DNA from: an uncultured Colwellia sp.
GTDB taxonomy: Bacteria > Pseudomonadota > Gammaproteobacteria > Enterobacterales > Alteromonadaceae
Direction of reading: 5' to 3'
DNA length: 49,598 nucleotides
Assembly: GCA_913062815.1 (NCBI GenBank)
Contig: CAJXWZ010000037.1
Coordinates: forward strand, 1 to 49,598
The notes under the pieces were generated by a model. It was not told the DNA's origin. It did not search any database and was given only the letters and a program-made list of their open reading frames with translations. A program made the position numbers and the translations under genes. Each line of letters begins with the position of its first letter. Positions within the stretch are counted from its first letter, which is position 1. Below are positions 9,192 through 18,816 of this stretch, piece after piece.

Positions 9192-10535
9192 ATGACAACT
9201 CAAGCCCAACAAGTGCAAAAACAAAAACAGGTAAATATTCGAGCTCTGGCAGCAAAGTGTTGTTATAGCGTCATTGATCAAGGTCGTAGTCTTGGTGATG
9301 AACTTCCAAGACAACAAGATAAAGTTAACCTTAAAGATAAAGGCTTATTGCAAGAAATTTGTTACGGCGTATTAAGGTATTTACCTGAACTAGAACATGA
9401 CGTTCGCGCTTTGATGCAAAAACCGTTGACGGGAAAGCAACGCGTATTTCATTTTCTGTTATTGGTGGGTGTATACCAAATTAAATATATGCGTATTCCA
9501 GACCATGCGGCCATAAATGAAACGGTATCGGCTACCAGCGCCCTTAAAAATCGCCATATGAAAGCATTAGTTAATGGTGTTTTACGTAATTTTATTCGAG
9601 CAAGTGAAACAACAGCATCAAAAGCTGAAGTACTCTCTGATGCCGTCAGATTCTGTCATCCTGGTTGGTTTATTAAAAAAGTACAACAAAGCTACCCCGT
9701 TGAATGGCAAAGCATACTTGACGCTAACCAGCAAAAGCCTCCTATGTGGATAAGAGCAAATGAACAACACCAGTCTAGTGCTGATTATCAAAAATTACTT
9801 GAGACCGCTGAACTTTCAATAGCCAGTATTGAACCTTTGAGCCAAGCTATTGAATTAACACGCCCTATTGATGTGATAAAATTACCAGGCTTTGAACAAG
9901 GCTGGGCGTCAATACAAGATGGTGCTGCTCAACAAGCAGCTCGCTTATTAGATTGCCAACCTAACGATATAGTACTTGATTGCTGTGCAGCCCCCGGCGG
10001 AAAAACTTGCCATATTTTAGAAAATACGCCTGATATAGCCTCAATGACAGCTATTGATGTGGAAGCAAGTCGACTAGTGCGCGTTGAAGAAAACCTGAAG
10101 CGCTTAGGGTTAACAGCAAACGTTATTGCTGCCGACGCTGCTGATTCGAAATCATGGTGGCAAGGCCAGCTTTTTGATCGAATACTTTTAGATGCTCCAT
10201 GCTCAGGTACCGGCGTTATTCGACGCCACCCTGATATAAAGTGGTTACGTAAAGCCAGTGATATAGACACGCTAGTGTTACTACAACGGCAAATATTAAA
10301 AGAAATATGGTCTTTGCTTAAACCCGGTGGTACTTTACTTTATGCCACTTGTAGTATTCTGCCACAAGAAAACGCTGAGCAAGTTAAGTATTTCATAGAA
10401 CACCATACAGAAGCTCAGTTATTACCTATAGATAATGGAGAGTCATTAGAGAAAGGTGACATAGGTTGGCAACTATTACCTGGCGATAAGAATATGGATG
10501 GTTTTTATTACGCTAAGCTGCTAAAAACGATGTAA
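9192..10535 (+). CDS. rsmB: 16S rRNA (cytosine-967 C5)-methyltransferase
   Basis: Methylates C967 of 16S rRNA with S-adenosylmethionine. The 447-residue protein has an N-terminal NusB-like RNA-binding domain (about residues 15-150) and a C-terminal SAM-binding domain. The latter shows DCCAAPGGKTCHIL (motif I), DAPCSGTGVIRRHPDIKW (motif IV with one catalytic cysteine) and ATCSILPQEN (motif VI with the second cysteine). It starts 14 bases after fmt. The order fmt-rsmB-trkA matches E. coli and Pseudomonas. Confidence 0.96.
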   Translation: MTTQAQQVQKQKQVNIRALAAKCCYSVIDQGRSLGDELPRQQDKVNLKDKGLLQEICYGVLRYLPELEHDVRALMQKPLTGKQRVFHFLLLVGVYQIKYMRIPDHAAINETVSATSALKNRHMKALVNGVLRNFIRASETTASKAEVLSDAVRFCHPGWFIKKVQQSYPVEWQSILDANQQKPPMWIRANEQHQSSADYQKLLETAELSIASIEPLSQAIELTRPIDVIKLPGFEQGWASIQDGAAQQAARLLDCQPNDIVLDCCAAPGGKTCHILENTPDIASMTAIDVEASRLVRVEENLKRLGLTANVIAADAADSKSWWQGQLFDRILLDAPCSGTGVIRRHPDIKWLRKASDIDTLVLLQRQILKEIWSLLKPGGTLLYATCSILPQENAEQVKYFIEHHTEAQLLPIDNGESLEKGDIGWQLLPGDKNMDGFYYAKLLKTM

Positions 10536-10575
10536 GTAAGGGTTTATTCCCAAGCAATGAGAATAATAATAACAT

Positions 10576-11952
10576 ATGAAAATAATCATAGTCGGTGCAG
10601 GCCAAGTTGGCGGTACATTAGCTGAAAACCTTGTTGGTGAAAATAACGAGATATCTGTTGTTGATGTTGATGGCGAAAAACTTCGTGAACTACAAGACAA
10701 AATGGATTTACAAGTTGTTACTGGTCAAGGCTGCCATCCAGAAGTATTGAAAAATGCTGGCGCAGAAGATGCTGACATGGTTATTGCTGTTACCTCAGAT
10801 GATGCCACTAACATGATCACCTGCCAAATTTGCTCTTCATTGTTCAATACCCACAAAAAAATAGCTCGAATTCGTTCAAACCAAGTATTGCAATATTCGG
10901 AGCAACTATTTCATAAACACCATATTCCTGTTGATCATGTTATTGCACCTGAAGAACTGGTAACCCGAGATATCGCGCGCTTAATTGATTATCCAGGTGC
11001 CTTACAAGTATTAGAGTTTGCCCACGGTCGTGTCAGTTTAGTTGCTGTAAAAGCTTATTATGGCGGCTTACTTGTTGGTCATGCCTTATCTACGTTAAGA
11101 GATCATATTCCAAATATTGATACGAGGGTAGCGGCAATTTATCGAAACGGTAAACCTATTCGCCCTTTGGGCACCACAGTTATTGAAGCCGATGATGAAG
11201 TTTTTTTTATTGCGGCCAGTATTCACATACGGGCGGTAATGAATGAATTGCAAAAATTAGAACCCGCTTACAAACGCATTATGATTGTCGGTGGCGGTAA
11301 CATTGGTGCTGGGCTTGCGCGTATTTTAGAAGATAACCATCAGGTGAAATTAATCGAGCGCTCTGCTGAGCGTGCCGCACAACTCACTTCGGAATTAGAT
11401 AAGACGCTGGTTTTTAATGGTGATTCATCAGACATTGAATTATTATCCGAAGAAAATATAGAACAATTTGATGTTTTTATCGCAGTAACCAATGATGATG
11501 AAGCCAATATAATGTCTTCATTACTCGCGAAAAGACTAGGCGTGCGCAAAACGATGGTACTTATTCAGCGAGATGCTTATATTGAATTAGTACACGGTGG
11601 TGCTATCGATATCGCTATATCTCCTCAACAAGCAACTATTTCTGCACTATTGACCCATGTTAGACGTGGCACTATAGACAATGTTTATAGCTTACGTGGT
11701 GGTGCAGCTGAGGCAATTGAAATAGTTGCGAAAGGTGATGAAAAATCATCAAAAGTAGTTGGTCGTGCAATAAAGAATATTAAATTACCCCCTGGCACAA
11801 CTATTGGGGCAATTGTTCGCGGCTCAGAAGTATTAATAGCCCATTCCAACACACTAATAAGAGAAGAAGATCACGTAATCCTATTTTTAGTAAACAAACG
11901 TTATATTTGCGATGTAGAAAAATTATTTCAAGTCAGTGCTATATACTTTTAA
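10576..11952 (+). CDS. trkA: Trk potassium uptake system NAD-binding regulatory subunit
   Basis: A cytoplasmic ring-forming subunit that gates the TrkH potassium channel in response to nucleotides. The 458-residue protein is a tandem duplication of two RCK modules. Each opens with a Rossmann glycine motif: [13 protein letters not shown] at residue 6 and [13 protein letters not shown] near residue 238. Each ends with a TrkA_C ligand domain. It lies 40 bases after rsmB and converges on its membrane partner trkH with a 17-base gap. Confidence 0.96.
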   Translation: MKIIIVGAGQVGGTLAENLVGENNEISVVDVDGEKLRELQDKMDLQVVTGQGCHPEVLKNAGAEDADMVIAVTSDDATNMITCQICSSLFNTHKKIARIRSNQVLQYSEQLFHKHHIPVDHVIAPEELVTRDIARLIDYPGALQVLEFAHGRVSLVAVKAYYGGLLVGHALSTLRDHIPNIDTRVAAIYRNGKPIRPLGTTVIEADDEVFFIAASIHIRAVMNELQKLEPAYKRIMIVGGGNIGAGLARILEDNHQVKLIERSAERAAQLTSELDKTLVFNGDSSDIELLSEENIEQFDVFIAVTNDDEANIMSSLLAKRLGVRKTMVLIQRDAYIELVHGGAIDIAISPQQATISALLTHVRRGTIDNVYSLRGGAAEAIEIVAKGDEKSSKVVGRAIKNIKLPPGTTIGAIVRGSEVLIAHSNTLIREEDHVILFLVNKRYICDVEKLFQVSAIYF

Positions 11953-11969
11953 TCAGTTAGCTAACTACG

Positions 11970-13421
11970 TTAAGTACGCCAAAAGGCTGGGGTAAACAGT
12001 ACTAACAAGGTAAATATTTCTAGACGACCAAAAAGCATTGCTACAATTAATACCCATTTACTAGTATCACCAATACCTGAGAAGTTAGCAGCAACTTCAC
12101 CTAGCCCTGGCCCTAAATTATTAATTGCTGCTGCAACTGCCGTAAACGCTGTAAGTTCATCCATACCTGTTGCTAGAAGTAACAGCATACAAATAACAAA
12201 AACAGCGGCATAAGCAGAGAAAAATCCCCAAACTGCTTCAACCACCCGATCGGGTAAAACCTTTTTGCCCATTTTAATGCTAAATACCGCTTTAGGGTGG
12301 ACTAATTTATTGAGCTCTCTGAGCCCTTGCAAGTACAGGAGTAATACTCGCACTACCTTCATTCCTCCACCGGTACTACCTGCACAACCGCCAATAAAAC
12401 TCGAGAAAATAAGCAATAGCGGCAGCAATGTTGGCCAGTCAGCAAAAGACGTTGTGGCAAAGCCCGCTGTTGTACTGATCGAAACTGACTGGAACAACGC
12501 CTGATCAAAGGCTTTATCGGTGTCTTGATAGGTACCTGAAGAAATGAGAACTGTAAAACATATTAATGTCAGTACCACTTGGATAAAGATAAAAGTTTTA
12601 AACTCAGGGTCATAAAAATAATTCTTTAAGGATTTGCTTTGCACCACGGCGTAATGCAAAGCAAAATTAACGCCGGCAATAATCAAGAAAAATACACAAA
12701 CCATATTAATTGCAGGGCTATTAAAATAGCCCATGCTAGCATCATGAGTAGAAAACCCACCTATAGCGATGGTTGAAAAAGAATGACAAATTGCATCAAA
12801 ACCTGACATACCCGCCAGCCAATACCCGAAAGCACAGGCAATGGTTAATGATAAATAGATATACCATAAATGCTTTGCTGTATCGGCTATTCGTGGCGTC
12901 ATTTTTGAGTCTTTCACTGGACCTGGGGTTTCAGCTCGATATAACTGCATGCCACCAATACCTAACATTGGTAGTACAGCAACCGCTAACACAATTATCC
13001 CCATACCACCTAGCCATTGCAGTTGTTGTCGATACCATAATACCGCATGAGGTAAATCATCAATATGATTTAAAATGGTGGCGCCTGTGGTTGTTAGGCC
13101 AGAAAAGGATTCAAAAAATGCATCGGTTATTGATAACGATGGTTCTTCTAACAAAATCAGAGGGATAGCAGAGAAGCTAGCTAGAACTAACCAAAAAAGT
13201 ACAACAATTAAAAACCCCTCCCTAGCTCTTAAGTCTGTTTTTTCATAACGATTTGGATACCAAGCTAAAAACCCAGTAAATAAACACCATAAAAATGCCA
13301 TTAAGAAAGGTACACCGCCACCATCACGATAGATCATAGAAACCATCGCTGGCGGTAACATGGTGACACTCAACAGTGCCACCAATAAACCTAAAATCCG
13401 GATAATATTTTTATATTGCAT
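11970..13421 (-). CDS. trkH: Trk potassium uptake transmembrane subunit
   Basis: Inner membrane potassium channel subunit of the Trk system (483 residues, the E. coli TrkH length). It contains four imperfect M1-P-M2 repeats with selectivity-filter segments GLTTTGAT, STIAIGGFSTH, SISTTAGFAT and INNLGPGLG, one glycine-rich turn per repeat. The intramembrane gating-loop region GGCAGSTGGGMKVVR is also present. It is the last gene of a pepQ-yigZ-trkH unit, the order found in enterobacteria. The stop faces trkA's stop. Confidence 0.96.
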   Translation of the reverse strand: MQYKNIIRILGLLVALLSVTMLPPAMVSMIYRDGGGVPFLMAFLWCLFTGFLAWYPNRYEKTDLRAREGFLIVVLFWLVLASFSAIPLILLEEPSLSITDAFFESFSGLTTTGATILNHIDDLPHAVLWYRQQLQWLGGMGIIVLAVAVLPMLGIGGMQLYRAETPGPVKDSKMTPRIADTAKHLWYIYLSLTIACAFGYWLAGMSGFDAICHSFSTIAIGGFSTHDASMGYFNSPAINMVCVFFLIIAGVNFALHYAVVQSKSLKNYFYDPEFKTFIFIQVVLTLICFTVLISSGTYQDTDKAFDQALFQSVSISTTAGFATTSFADWPTLLPLLLIFSSFIGGCAGSTGGGMKVVRVLLLYLQGLRELNKLVHPKAVFSIKMGKKVLPDRVVEAVWGFFSAYAAVFVICMLLLLATGMDELTAFTAVAAAINNLGPGLGEVAANFSGIGDTSKWVLIVAMLFGRLEIFTLLVLFTPAFWRT

Positions 13422-13446
13422 TACACGTTATTATTGTTTTTGGCTG

Positions 13447-14064
13447 TTAGTTGTCAGAAGATTTCAAGGATAACTCTCCTGCCGATAGTGTTTGCAATTT
13501 ACGCTCTACAAAAGCTAGTTCTGCTTCTGGTATCAATAAACTAAATTGCACTTGCTGCAAATACTCTTGCTCAATAACCTGCCCTGCTACTTGGCTAATT
13601 ATATGTAAGACATCATCAACTTGGCTATATTGACACGCTAAGGTTTTTGCCGCCATAGCTATTTTGGTTTTTGATTGTAAAAACACTAATGCTTGGCGGA
13701 CACTATCACCATATGCGCGTTGCAAACCACCCGTACCCAACTTTGTGCCGCCAAAATATCGCACTACTACGGCGCAAACTTGACCTATTTTCCCTCCTTG
13801 TAATACGGCCAACATAGGTTTTCCCGCTGTGCCACTAGGTTCTCCATCATCAGAATAGCCGTAACCTAAGCTATCATCTGCAGCCTTAGTTAAAAAAGCA
13901 TAGCAATGGTGGCTTGCTTGTGGGTGAACTTCTTGTAGATGTTTTACATACCCTTTAGCTTCCTCAATACTGCTACAAGGGTAGAGATAACAAATAAACC
14001 GGCTGCGATTAACTAGTGTTTCATGTTCAACAGTGTTAATTGCTATTTGAAAGGGCTTAGTCAT
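13447..14064 (-). CDS. yigZ: IMPACT/YigZ family protein
   Basis: A 205-residue protein of the YigZ/IMPACT family. The N-terminal UPF0029 domain carries the signature GYSDDGEPSGTAGKPML followed by VVVRYFGGTKLGTGGLQRAYG. A short C-terminal ferredoxin-like domain lies near residues 140-200. Eukaryotic IMPACT modulates translational control; the bacterial role is unclear. The ATG at 14064 aligns with E. coli YigZ (204 residues); a TTG three codons upstream is an alternative. It is between pepQ (11 bases) and trkH (25 bases), so cotranscription is likely. Confidence 0.92.
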   Translation of the reverse strand: MTKPFQIAINTVEHETLVNRSRFICYLYPCSSIEEAKGYVKHLQEVHPQASHHCYAFLTKAADDSLGYGYSDDGEPSGTAGKPMLAVLQGGKIGQVCAVVVRYFGGTKLGTGGLQRAYGDSVRQALVFLQSKTKIAMAAKTLACQYSQVDDVLHIISQVAGQVIEQEYLQQVQFSLLIPEAELAFVERKLQTLSAGELSLKSSDN

Positions 14065-14075
14065 TAATAACAAAC

Positions 14076-15407
14076 TTAATCAAGTAACAAGTCCCTTGTC
14101 ATATTTTCATTATGTGATTTATGGACAATAATATTGTCTTCAATACGAATCCCGCCAAAGGCACGCATCTCGTCGACATTATTCCAGTTAATTTGATCGC
14201 TATTGTTAGAATCTTTTAAGTCTTGTAATAGTGAATCAATAAAATACAAGCCTGGCTCAATGGTAAACACTTGGTTGGCTTCTATTACTCTGGATGTACG
14301 CAAAAATGGATGGTTTGTAGGGGAATTAATATGCGTGCCACGCTCGTCAGCCATAAAGCCTCCCATATCATGAACTTGCAAACCTAAGTGATGTCCCAAG
14401 CCATGAGGAAAAAAGGTACTGACAATGCCAGATTCAACAGCCGTATCTGCACTAACATTAATAAACTCAAATTCAGCCAGTACTTGCGCTATGTCTTTAT
14501 AAGTCGCAATGTGCAAGTCGACATAGCTTACTCCTGGCTTTAAACCGCTGGTAGCCTTTAACATGAGTTGATTCATGCGAGTAATTAAATCAGCAAATTT
14601 ATCCCTTTTAAATGAGTAAGTCCTCGTTATATCAGCGGCATATCCATTGTAATTTGCACCTGCATCGATTAGAAAAGATTGGTGTACCTGCGGCGCAATA
14701 CTTTCAAAGGCCATATAATGCAAAATAGAACAGTTTTTGTTTAGCGCAACTATGTTAGCGTATGGTGTTTCATTACTGGTGTAACCAATAGCATTCAAAT
14801 AAGCATTTTGAATATCAAACTCGGTATCACCATTAAAAAATGCAGCTTTTGCCGCTTGGTGTGCTTTTACCGCTAGAGTATTTGATTGGCGCAAACAAGT
14901 TTGCTCATAAGGTGTTTTATAAGCGCGGTGGTAATGAAAATAATTTAATAGTGGCTCTGGGTTTATCACTTCAAAACCAAGTGCGGTTGCTACTTCAATA
15001 TGGCTGCCAATATAAGCAAAACCTTTTGTATCATATGGTAACAGCTTGTCTACTTCACTGGCTTTTTTCAAGATTTTTATTGAAAAAAACTCGCCCCAAT
15101 AGCTCTCATTCAAAGGGATGATTTTATGCCAAAAATCTATTGGCTGATAATATATTAACGTTGGTTTATCTTCACCGTTAATAATTAACCAACAATTGGG
15201 TGATTCAATTAGGGGTAACCAATGCTTAAAGTGCGGGTTGACTCTAAAAGGATAAGCATTATCATCAAGAAAGGCTTTAATTTCTTGACCAGAATGAATA
15301 ACAATACCGTCAATATTCTCACGTGATAAGGCTTGCTTGGTTCTTTGTTGTAAACACTCAATGTGTGCTGGATATTGCTCTTTTAATTTATCGGCTAATG
15401 TTGTCAT
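14076..15407 (-). CDS. pepQ: Xaa-Pro dipeptidase
   Basis: Cytosolic metallopeptidase (M24B) that cleaves dipeptides with C-terminal proline. The length of 443 residues matches E. coli PepQ. The pita-bread catalytic domain has the complete dimetal ligand set: both aspartates in DAGANYNGYAADITRTYS, the histidine in HGLGHHLGLQVHDMGG, and glutamates in TIEPGLYF and GGIRIEDNI. A strong ribosome site (GGGAGAGGG) precedes the ATG. In enterobacteria fadBA is divergent from pepQ. Here the upstream gene is slt in the same direction, 131 bases away. Confidence 0.95.
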   Translation of the reverse strand: MTTLADKLKEQYPAHIECLQQRTKQALSRENIDGIVIHSGQEIKAFLDDNAYPFRVNPHFKHWLPLIESPNCWLIINGEDKPTLIYYQPIDFWHKIIPLNESYWGEFFSIKILKKASEVDKLLPYDTKGFAYIGSHIEVATALGFEVINPEPLLNYFHYHRAYKTPYEQTCLRQSNTLAVKAHQAAKAAFFNGDTEFDIQNAYLNAIGYTSNETPYANIVALNKNCSILHYMAFESIAPQVHQSFLIDAGANYNGYAADITRTYSFKRDKFADLITRMNQLMLKATSGLKPGVSYVDLHIATYKDIAQVLAEFEFINVSADTAVESGIVSTFFPHGLGHHLGLQVHDMGGFMADERGTHINSPTNHPFLRTSRVIEANQVFTIEPGLYFIDSLLQDLKDSNNSDQINWNNVDEMRAFGGIRIEDNIIVHKSHNENMTRDLLLD

Positions 15408-15538
15408 TATACCCTCTCCCGTCTTTTTTTATTATGATAACACAGGCTTTTAGCGGCTCACTAGATAGTATTCTCTATAGCCGTTTCAAGTGTGCAACAT
15501 TATTTACATCAAGATATTACCTTCGATTATAAACAGAG

Positions 15539-17506
15539 TTAATCGCCGATACTCATATTAATAACTTGCTCAAATAACTGACTAACCTGATCCGGATTGT
15601 GTTGATATATTTCTTGATAGGCTAGTACACTTTTTACATAGTTGCGGGTTTCTTTAAATGGGATTGTTTCAATCCAAACATCTGCAGGCACTGATTTAAT
15701 ATTCTTGAGCCAACTTCGTACCCTGTATGGTCCTGCATTATAGGCTGCAGTAGCCAACACTTGATTGCCTTTATTTTTATCTAGTAGTTGCTTTAAATAT
15801 TGTGTGCCTAATTGAATATTATTGTCTGCGTTAAGTAAGTATCGATTATTCACTTTATTTTTTGTGAGGTTCTTAGCTGTATTTGGCATTAATTGCATCA
15901 AGCCCTTTGCACCAACAGATGAATGTGCATCAGCCATAAATGAACTTTCTCTTCTTGCTATGGCAAATGCCCAAGCGGGCGTTATTTTTTGTGCTGAGGC
16001 ATGAAGGCTAATTTCTTTATCAAATGCTCTAGGGAAACGTAAATTAACATCATCTAAATATCCTACATCAGCTAAAGTGAAAATAGTCCGGTCAAACCAA
16101 TTGTTTTCATTAGCAATTTTTGCAGCAACTAGCTTTTCTCTATTTTTAAGCTGTGTTAGTAAAAAATTCCATTCCGATCGTGCCTCCCTCAAGCGTCCTA
16201 AAGAATGAAATTCAAACGCTCTTTTCGCTGCAGGGTAATCAATCACATTATGTTTTTCCGCTAAGGTGAACACTAATGGTTTATGTTGTAGGTTTACTGG
16301 TGATTGTAAATAGCTCGCGGCTAAAAAACCGTAATAGTGGCGTTCGTTGGCAAGCTGTTGTAACAAGAACTCTCCTCGCCCCACTGTATCGGTTTCAATT
16401 AATGCTCGTGCATACCAATACTTCCACTTTAATTCGTCTCGATACTCATCGGGTAATTGCTTCAATTCAACAATTAACCGAGCCCAGTCTTGCTGTTTCA
16501 ATGCCTGTGCTAAGCGCCATTGCAACATGTCTCCATTTAAAGATTTTAGTGACAGTTTATCTAACCACAATTGCGCAGCATGGTGATTCTTCGCTGAAAG
16601 CGCTATCGCAAATTTTTCCGTTATTTGTTGTTGCTGTAAAGGCGAAAAAGTGAATTTTTGCTTCGCTTTTCTGTAACTTCGAATTGCGCTATCTGGGTAT
16701 CGCCAAATTAATCGCTTTAAACCATAAGTTAGTATCTCTGTTTCTCGTATTGACTTATTTGGAAAGTATTTTAGTTTACTCACCATAGCAGGATCACGAC
16801 GTACTTTATGCCACAGGCTTGCCAAGTACTGTTGTTCTTTTGGCAACAACTTTGTCAAATAAGGTATTAAGGTATGTTTACCTCCGTCTGCCGCCAAAGC
16901 AATACGCTGCCAAATAACATCAGTTGTTCGATAACCAGTTTTATACCATTGTTCAAACAGAGTATCGCAGGCTTTATCTTGAGACTTTCCTACCAGCCAC
17001 AACTTGGTAACTTGGGGCATAATCACGCTTTCAGGCAAGCCCGACTTTAGGCTAAAGTTTAGTTGATAGCAGTTCAACTTTGCGTTTGAAGTTGACTTAT
17101 ACGCTTTTTGAAACAGTTTACCTTGGTTTTTACGAGCCAAGTAATTTAACCACTTCTTTCTTAGCGGCCAGTCTAGCGGTGTATGTTTATACTTTTCTAA
17201 GAATGCATTTATTTCACTTGCATCTGACAAGCGCAGACGATTTAACAAACGTTGTTGATCTAAATAGGGTTGTAATGGGTAATTATGAAGGTGGTTATAT
17301 AATGTTTTATATTTTGCAGTGTGACTTCTATGTGTTAGTTTTTCTGCTTTGATAAAATTTTGTTGCTGGTTTTTATCTACGCTTAGCTTTAGTGGTTCGC
17401 TTGCAATTAACTTTACGCTGAAACTTGCTAAAGCAAGTATGAATATCATTTTTGACACTAAACTAGACGACATTAATTCATTTATTCTTAATAGAGATTT
17501 GTTCAT
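15539..17506 (-). CDS. slt: Soluble lytic murein transglycosylase
   Basis: Periplasmic exolytic transglycosylase that cleaves peptidoglycan to 1,6-anhydromuropeptides. The product is about 655 residues. A hydrophobic export segment (MIFILALASFSVKLIASEP) is followed by a long alpha-helical ring domain. The C-terminal lysozyme-like domain has AIARRESSFMADAHSSVGAKG with the catalytic glutamate, LMQLMPNTAKNL and AAYNAGPYRVRSWL. The start is uncertain. The ATG at 17506 begins MNKSLLRINELMSSSLV; an ATG at 17473 would give a more typical signal peptide, and the frame is open to 17572. None has a good ribosome site. Confidence 0.92.
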   Translation of the reverse strand: MNKSLLRINELMSSSLVSKMIFILALASFSVKLIASEPLKLSVDKNQQQNFIKAEKLTHRSHTAKYKTLYNHLHNYPLQPYLDQQRLLNRLRLSDASEINAFLEKYKHTPLDWPLRKKWLNYLARKNQGKLFQKAYKSTSNAKLNCYQLNFSLKSGLPESVIMPQVTKLWLVGKSQDKACDTLFEQWYKTGYRTTDVIWQRIALAADGGKHTLIPYLTKLLPKEQQYLASLWHKVRRDPAMVSKLKYFPNKSIRETEILTYGLKRLIWRYPDSAIRSYRKAKQKFTFSPLQQQQITEKFAIALSAKNHHAAQLWLDKLSLKSLNGDMLQWRLAQALKQQDWARLIVELKQLPDEYRDELKWKYWYARALIETDTVGRGEFLLQQLANERHYYGFLAASYLQSPVNLQHKPLVFTLAEKHNVIDYPAAKRAFEFHSLGRLREARSEWNFLLTQLKNREKLVAAKIANENNWFDRTIFTLADVGYLDDVNLRFPRAFDKEISLHASAQKITPAWAFAIARRESSFMADAHSSVGAKGLMQLMPNTAKNLTKNKVNNRYLLNADNNIQLGTQYLKQLLDKNKGNQVLATAAYNAGPYRVRSWLKNIKSVPADVWIETIPFKETRNYVKSVLAYQEIYQHNPDQVSQLFEQVINMSIGD

Positions 17507-17628
17507 GCCAGTATAGTGCAAGACAAGGTAAATAAAAATAGAGTAGAATACTGCTGACCACGCAATTACCATATTTTGCGATGTACCGACTTAGTCTTTA
17601 TGCTCTTTTTTTATATTAATTTCTAACT

Positions 17629-17874
17629 ATGCCAAGTGATATTTTTCAACAAGTAGACCACACTCTCGATGCCATGGGTTTGCGCTGTCCAGAGCCAGTG
17701 ATGATGGTTAGACTTCATATACGTAAAATTTCCGCTGGTGAAACACTGCTTATTACTTGTGACGATCCCTCTACCACTCGAGATATTCCCAGTTTTTGTC
17801 GCTTTATGGAGCATGAGCTCATTGCAAAACAAGTGAAAGAATCACCTTACCTTTATGTCATAAAAAAGAACTGA
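17629..17874 (+). CDS. tusA: Sulfur carrier protein TusA
   Basis: An 81-residue sulfurtransferase that accepts persulfide sulfur from IscS and passes it to TusBCD/E for 2-thiolation of wobble uridines in tRNA. The active cysteine is in [11 protein letters not shown] (residue 20), and [20 protein letters not shown] closely follows E. coli TusA. It stands alone, divergent from slt with about 120 bases between the likely starts. The next 200 bases (17875-18074) show no other gene or strong signal. Confidence 0.95.
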   Translation: MPSDIFQQVDHTLDAMGLRCPEPVMMVRLHIRKISAGETLLITCDDPSTTRDIPSFCRFMEHELIAKQVKESPYLYVIKKN

Positions 17875-18074
17875 TCATTTACCTCCTCTTTGAACTCTTC
17901 ATTTTTTTTAAGTTATCGATCTATTCCTTGTGTACTCCCCTTAGTGATCCCAGCGAAAGTAAATTTATCGTATCTTCCTCACTTAGAGTTGTAAGTTTAT
18001 GTGTATTCAAGGAACTTTCATCTAATTAGTGTCTCTACTAATTGTCATTATCTTATTTGTCGGAGTTAAATTAC

Positions 18075-18734
18075 ATGGGTACCTGTAAACAGTTTTTGAA
18101 AAACAATAAACTTTTTTTACTCTTTATCTTATTAATGTCTGTATTCAGAAGTGCTGTCGCTGATTGGTATACGGTTCCAACAGGTTCAATGAAACCAACA
18201 ATACAAGAAGGTGATCGCATTGTTGTTAATAAAATGGCCTATGATTTAAAAATTCCTTTTAGCCAAGTATCCTTGATTCGTCTAAATAAGCCTCAACGCG
18301 GTGATATTGTCGTATTTGAGTCGTCTGCTGCAAATAATCGCTTAATTAAGCGTATGATCGGTTTGCCCGGCGATGTTATCGAGATGAAAAACGAAAAGGT
18401 TTACATCAATGGTAAAGCGCTCAACTACGCTATCACTAGTCAAAACGCTGCAAACCTTTTTGCGACAGAGCAAATAGACGGTTTATCCCACCTTATTCGT
18501 ATCAACAAAAAAGCAAGTAATCAAATGAGTAGCTTTGCCCCTATGACTGTACCTCAGGGCTATTATTTGGTGCTTGGTGACAATCGTCGTGACAGTGCCG
18601 ATTCTCGGTTTTATGGTTTTGTTCCTCATCATGAACTCAAAGGTAAAGCAACGGCCATTGCTTTTTCTCTTGATTACGATGATTACTACTTACCTCGTAA
18701 GAGTAGGTTTTTCAAAAATATTTATTCCATTTAA
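18075..18734 (+). CDS. lepB: Signal peptidase I
   Basis: Membrane serine protease that removes signal peptides from exported proteins. At 219 residues it is shorter than E. coli LepB (324), with a single N-terminal transmembrane segment (LFLLFILLMSVFRSAVADWY). The catalytic serine is in TVPTGSMKPTI, the catalytic lysine in NRLIKRMIGLPGD, and the family box GDNRRDSADSRFYGFV is intact. GGAG nine bases before the ATG at 18075 decides the start. The usual lepA-rnc-era neighbours are missing, so this may be a second, free-standing signal peptidase rather than the housekeeping copy. Confidence 0.93.
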   Translation: MGTCKQFLKNNKLFLLFILLMSVFRSAVADWYTVPTGSMKPTIQEGDRIVVNKMAYDLKIPFSQVSLIRLNKPQRGDIVVFESSAANNRLIKRMIGLPGDVIEMKNEKVYINGKALNYAITSQNAANLFATEQIDGLSHLIRINKKASNQMSSFAPMTVPQGYYLVLGDNRRDSADSRFYGFVPHHELKGKATAIAFSLDYDDYYLPRKSRFFKNIYSI

Positions 18735-18751
18735 TATTAATCAAATATTAA

Positions 18752-18777
18752 AAAAGGGCATATTGCTATGCCCTTTT
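18752..18777. terminator. Bidirectional intrinsic terminator between lepB and glyS
   Basis: A perfect 11-base-pair stem (18752-18762 with 18767-18777) closes a TTGC loop. It has A/T tracts on both sides, so U-tracts follow in either direction. It serves the convergent lepB and glyS transcripts. Confidence 0.85.
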
Positions 18778-18816
18778 CTATTAATATCACTTCGGTATGA
18801 TTAAGTTCAATGTAAG

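Noticed and set aside
8577..9317. Long minus-strand open frames across fmt and rsmB
   Set aside because: They are antisense to conserved enzymes in a codon pattern that easily stays open, and their products show no recognisable family.
15454..15483. Inverted repeat between slt and pepQ as a terminator
   Set aside because: Only five pairs match cleanly and no U-tract follows on the relevant strand.
16276..16653. 125-codon plus-strand frame inside slt
   Set aside because: Antisense to the conserved slt coding sequence, with no ribosome site and no recognisable motif.
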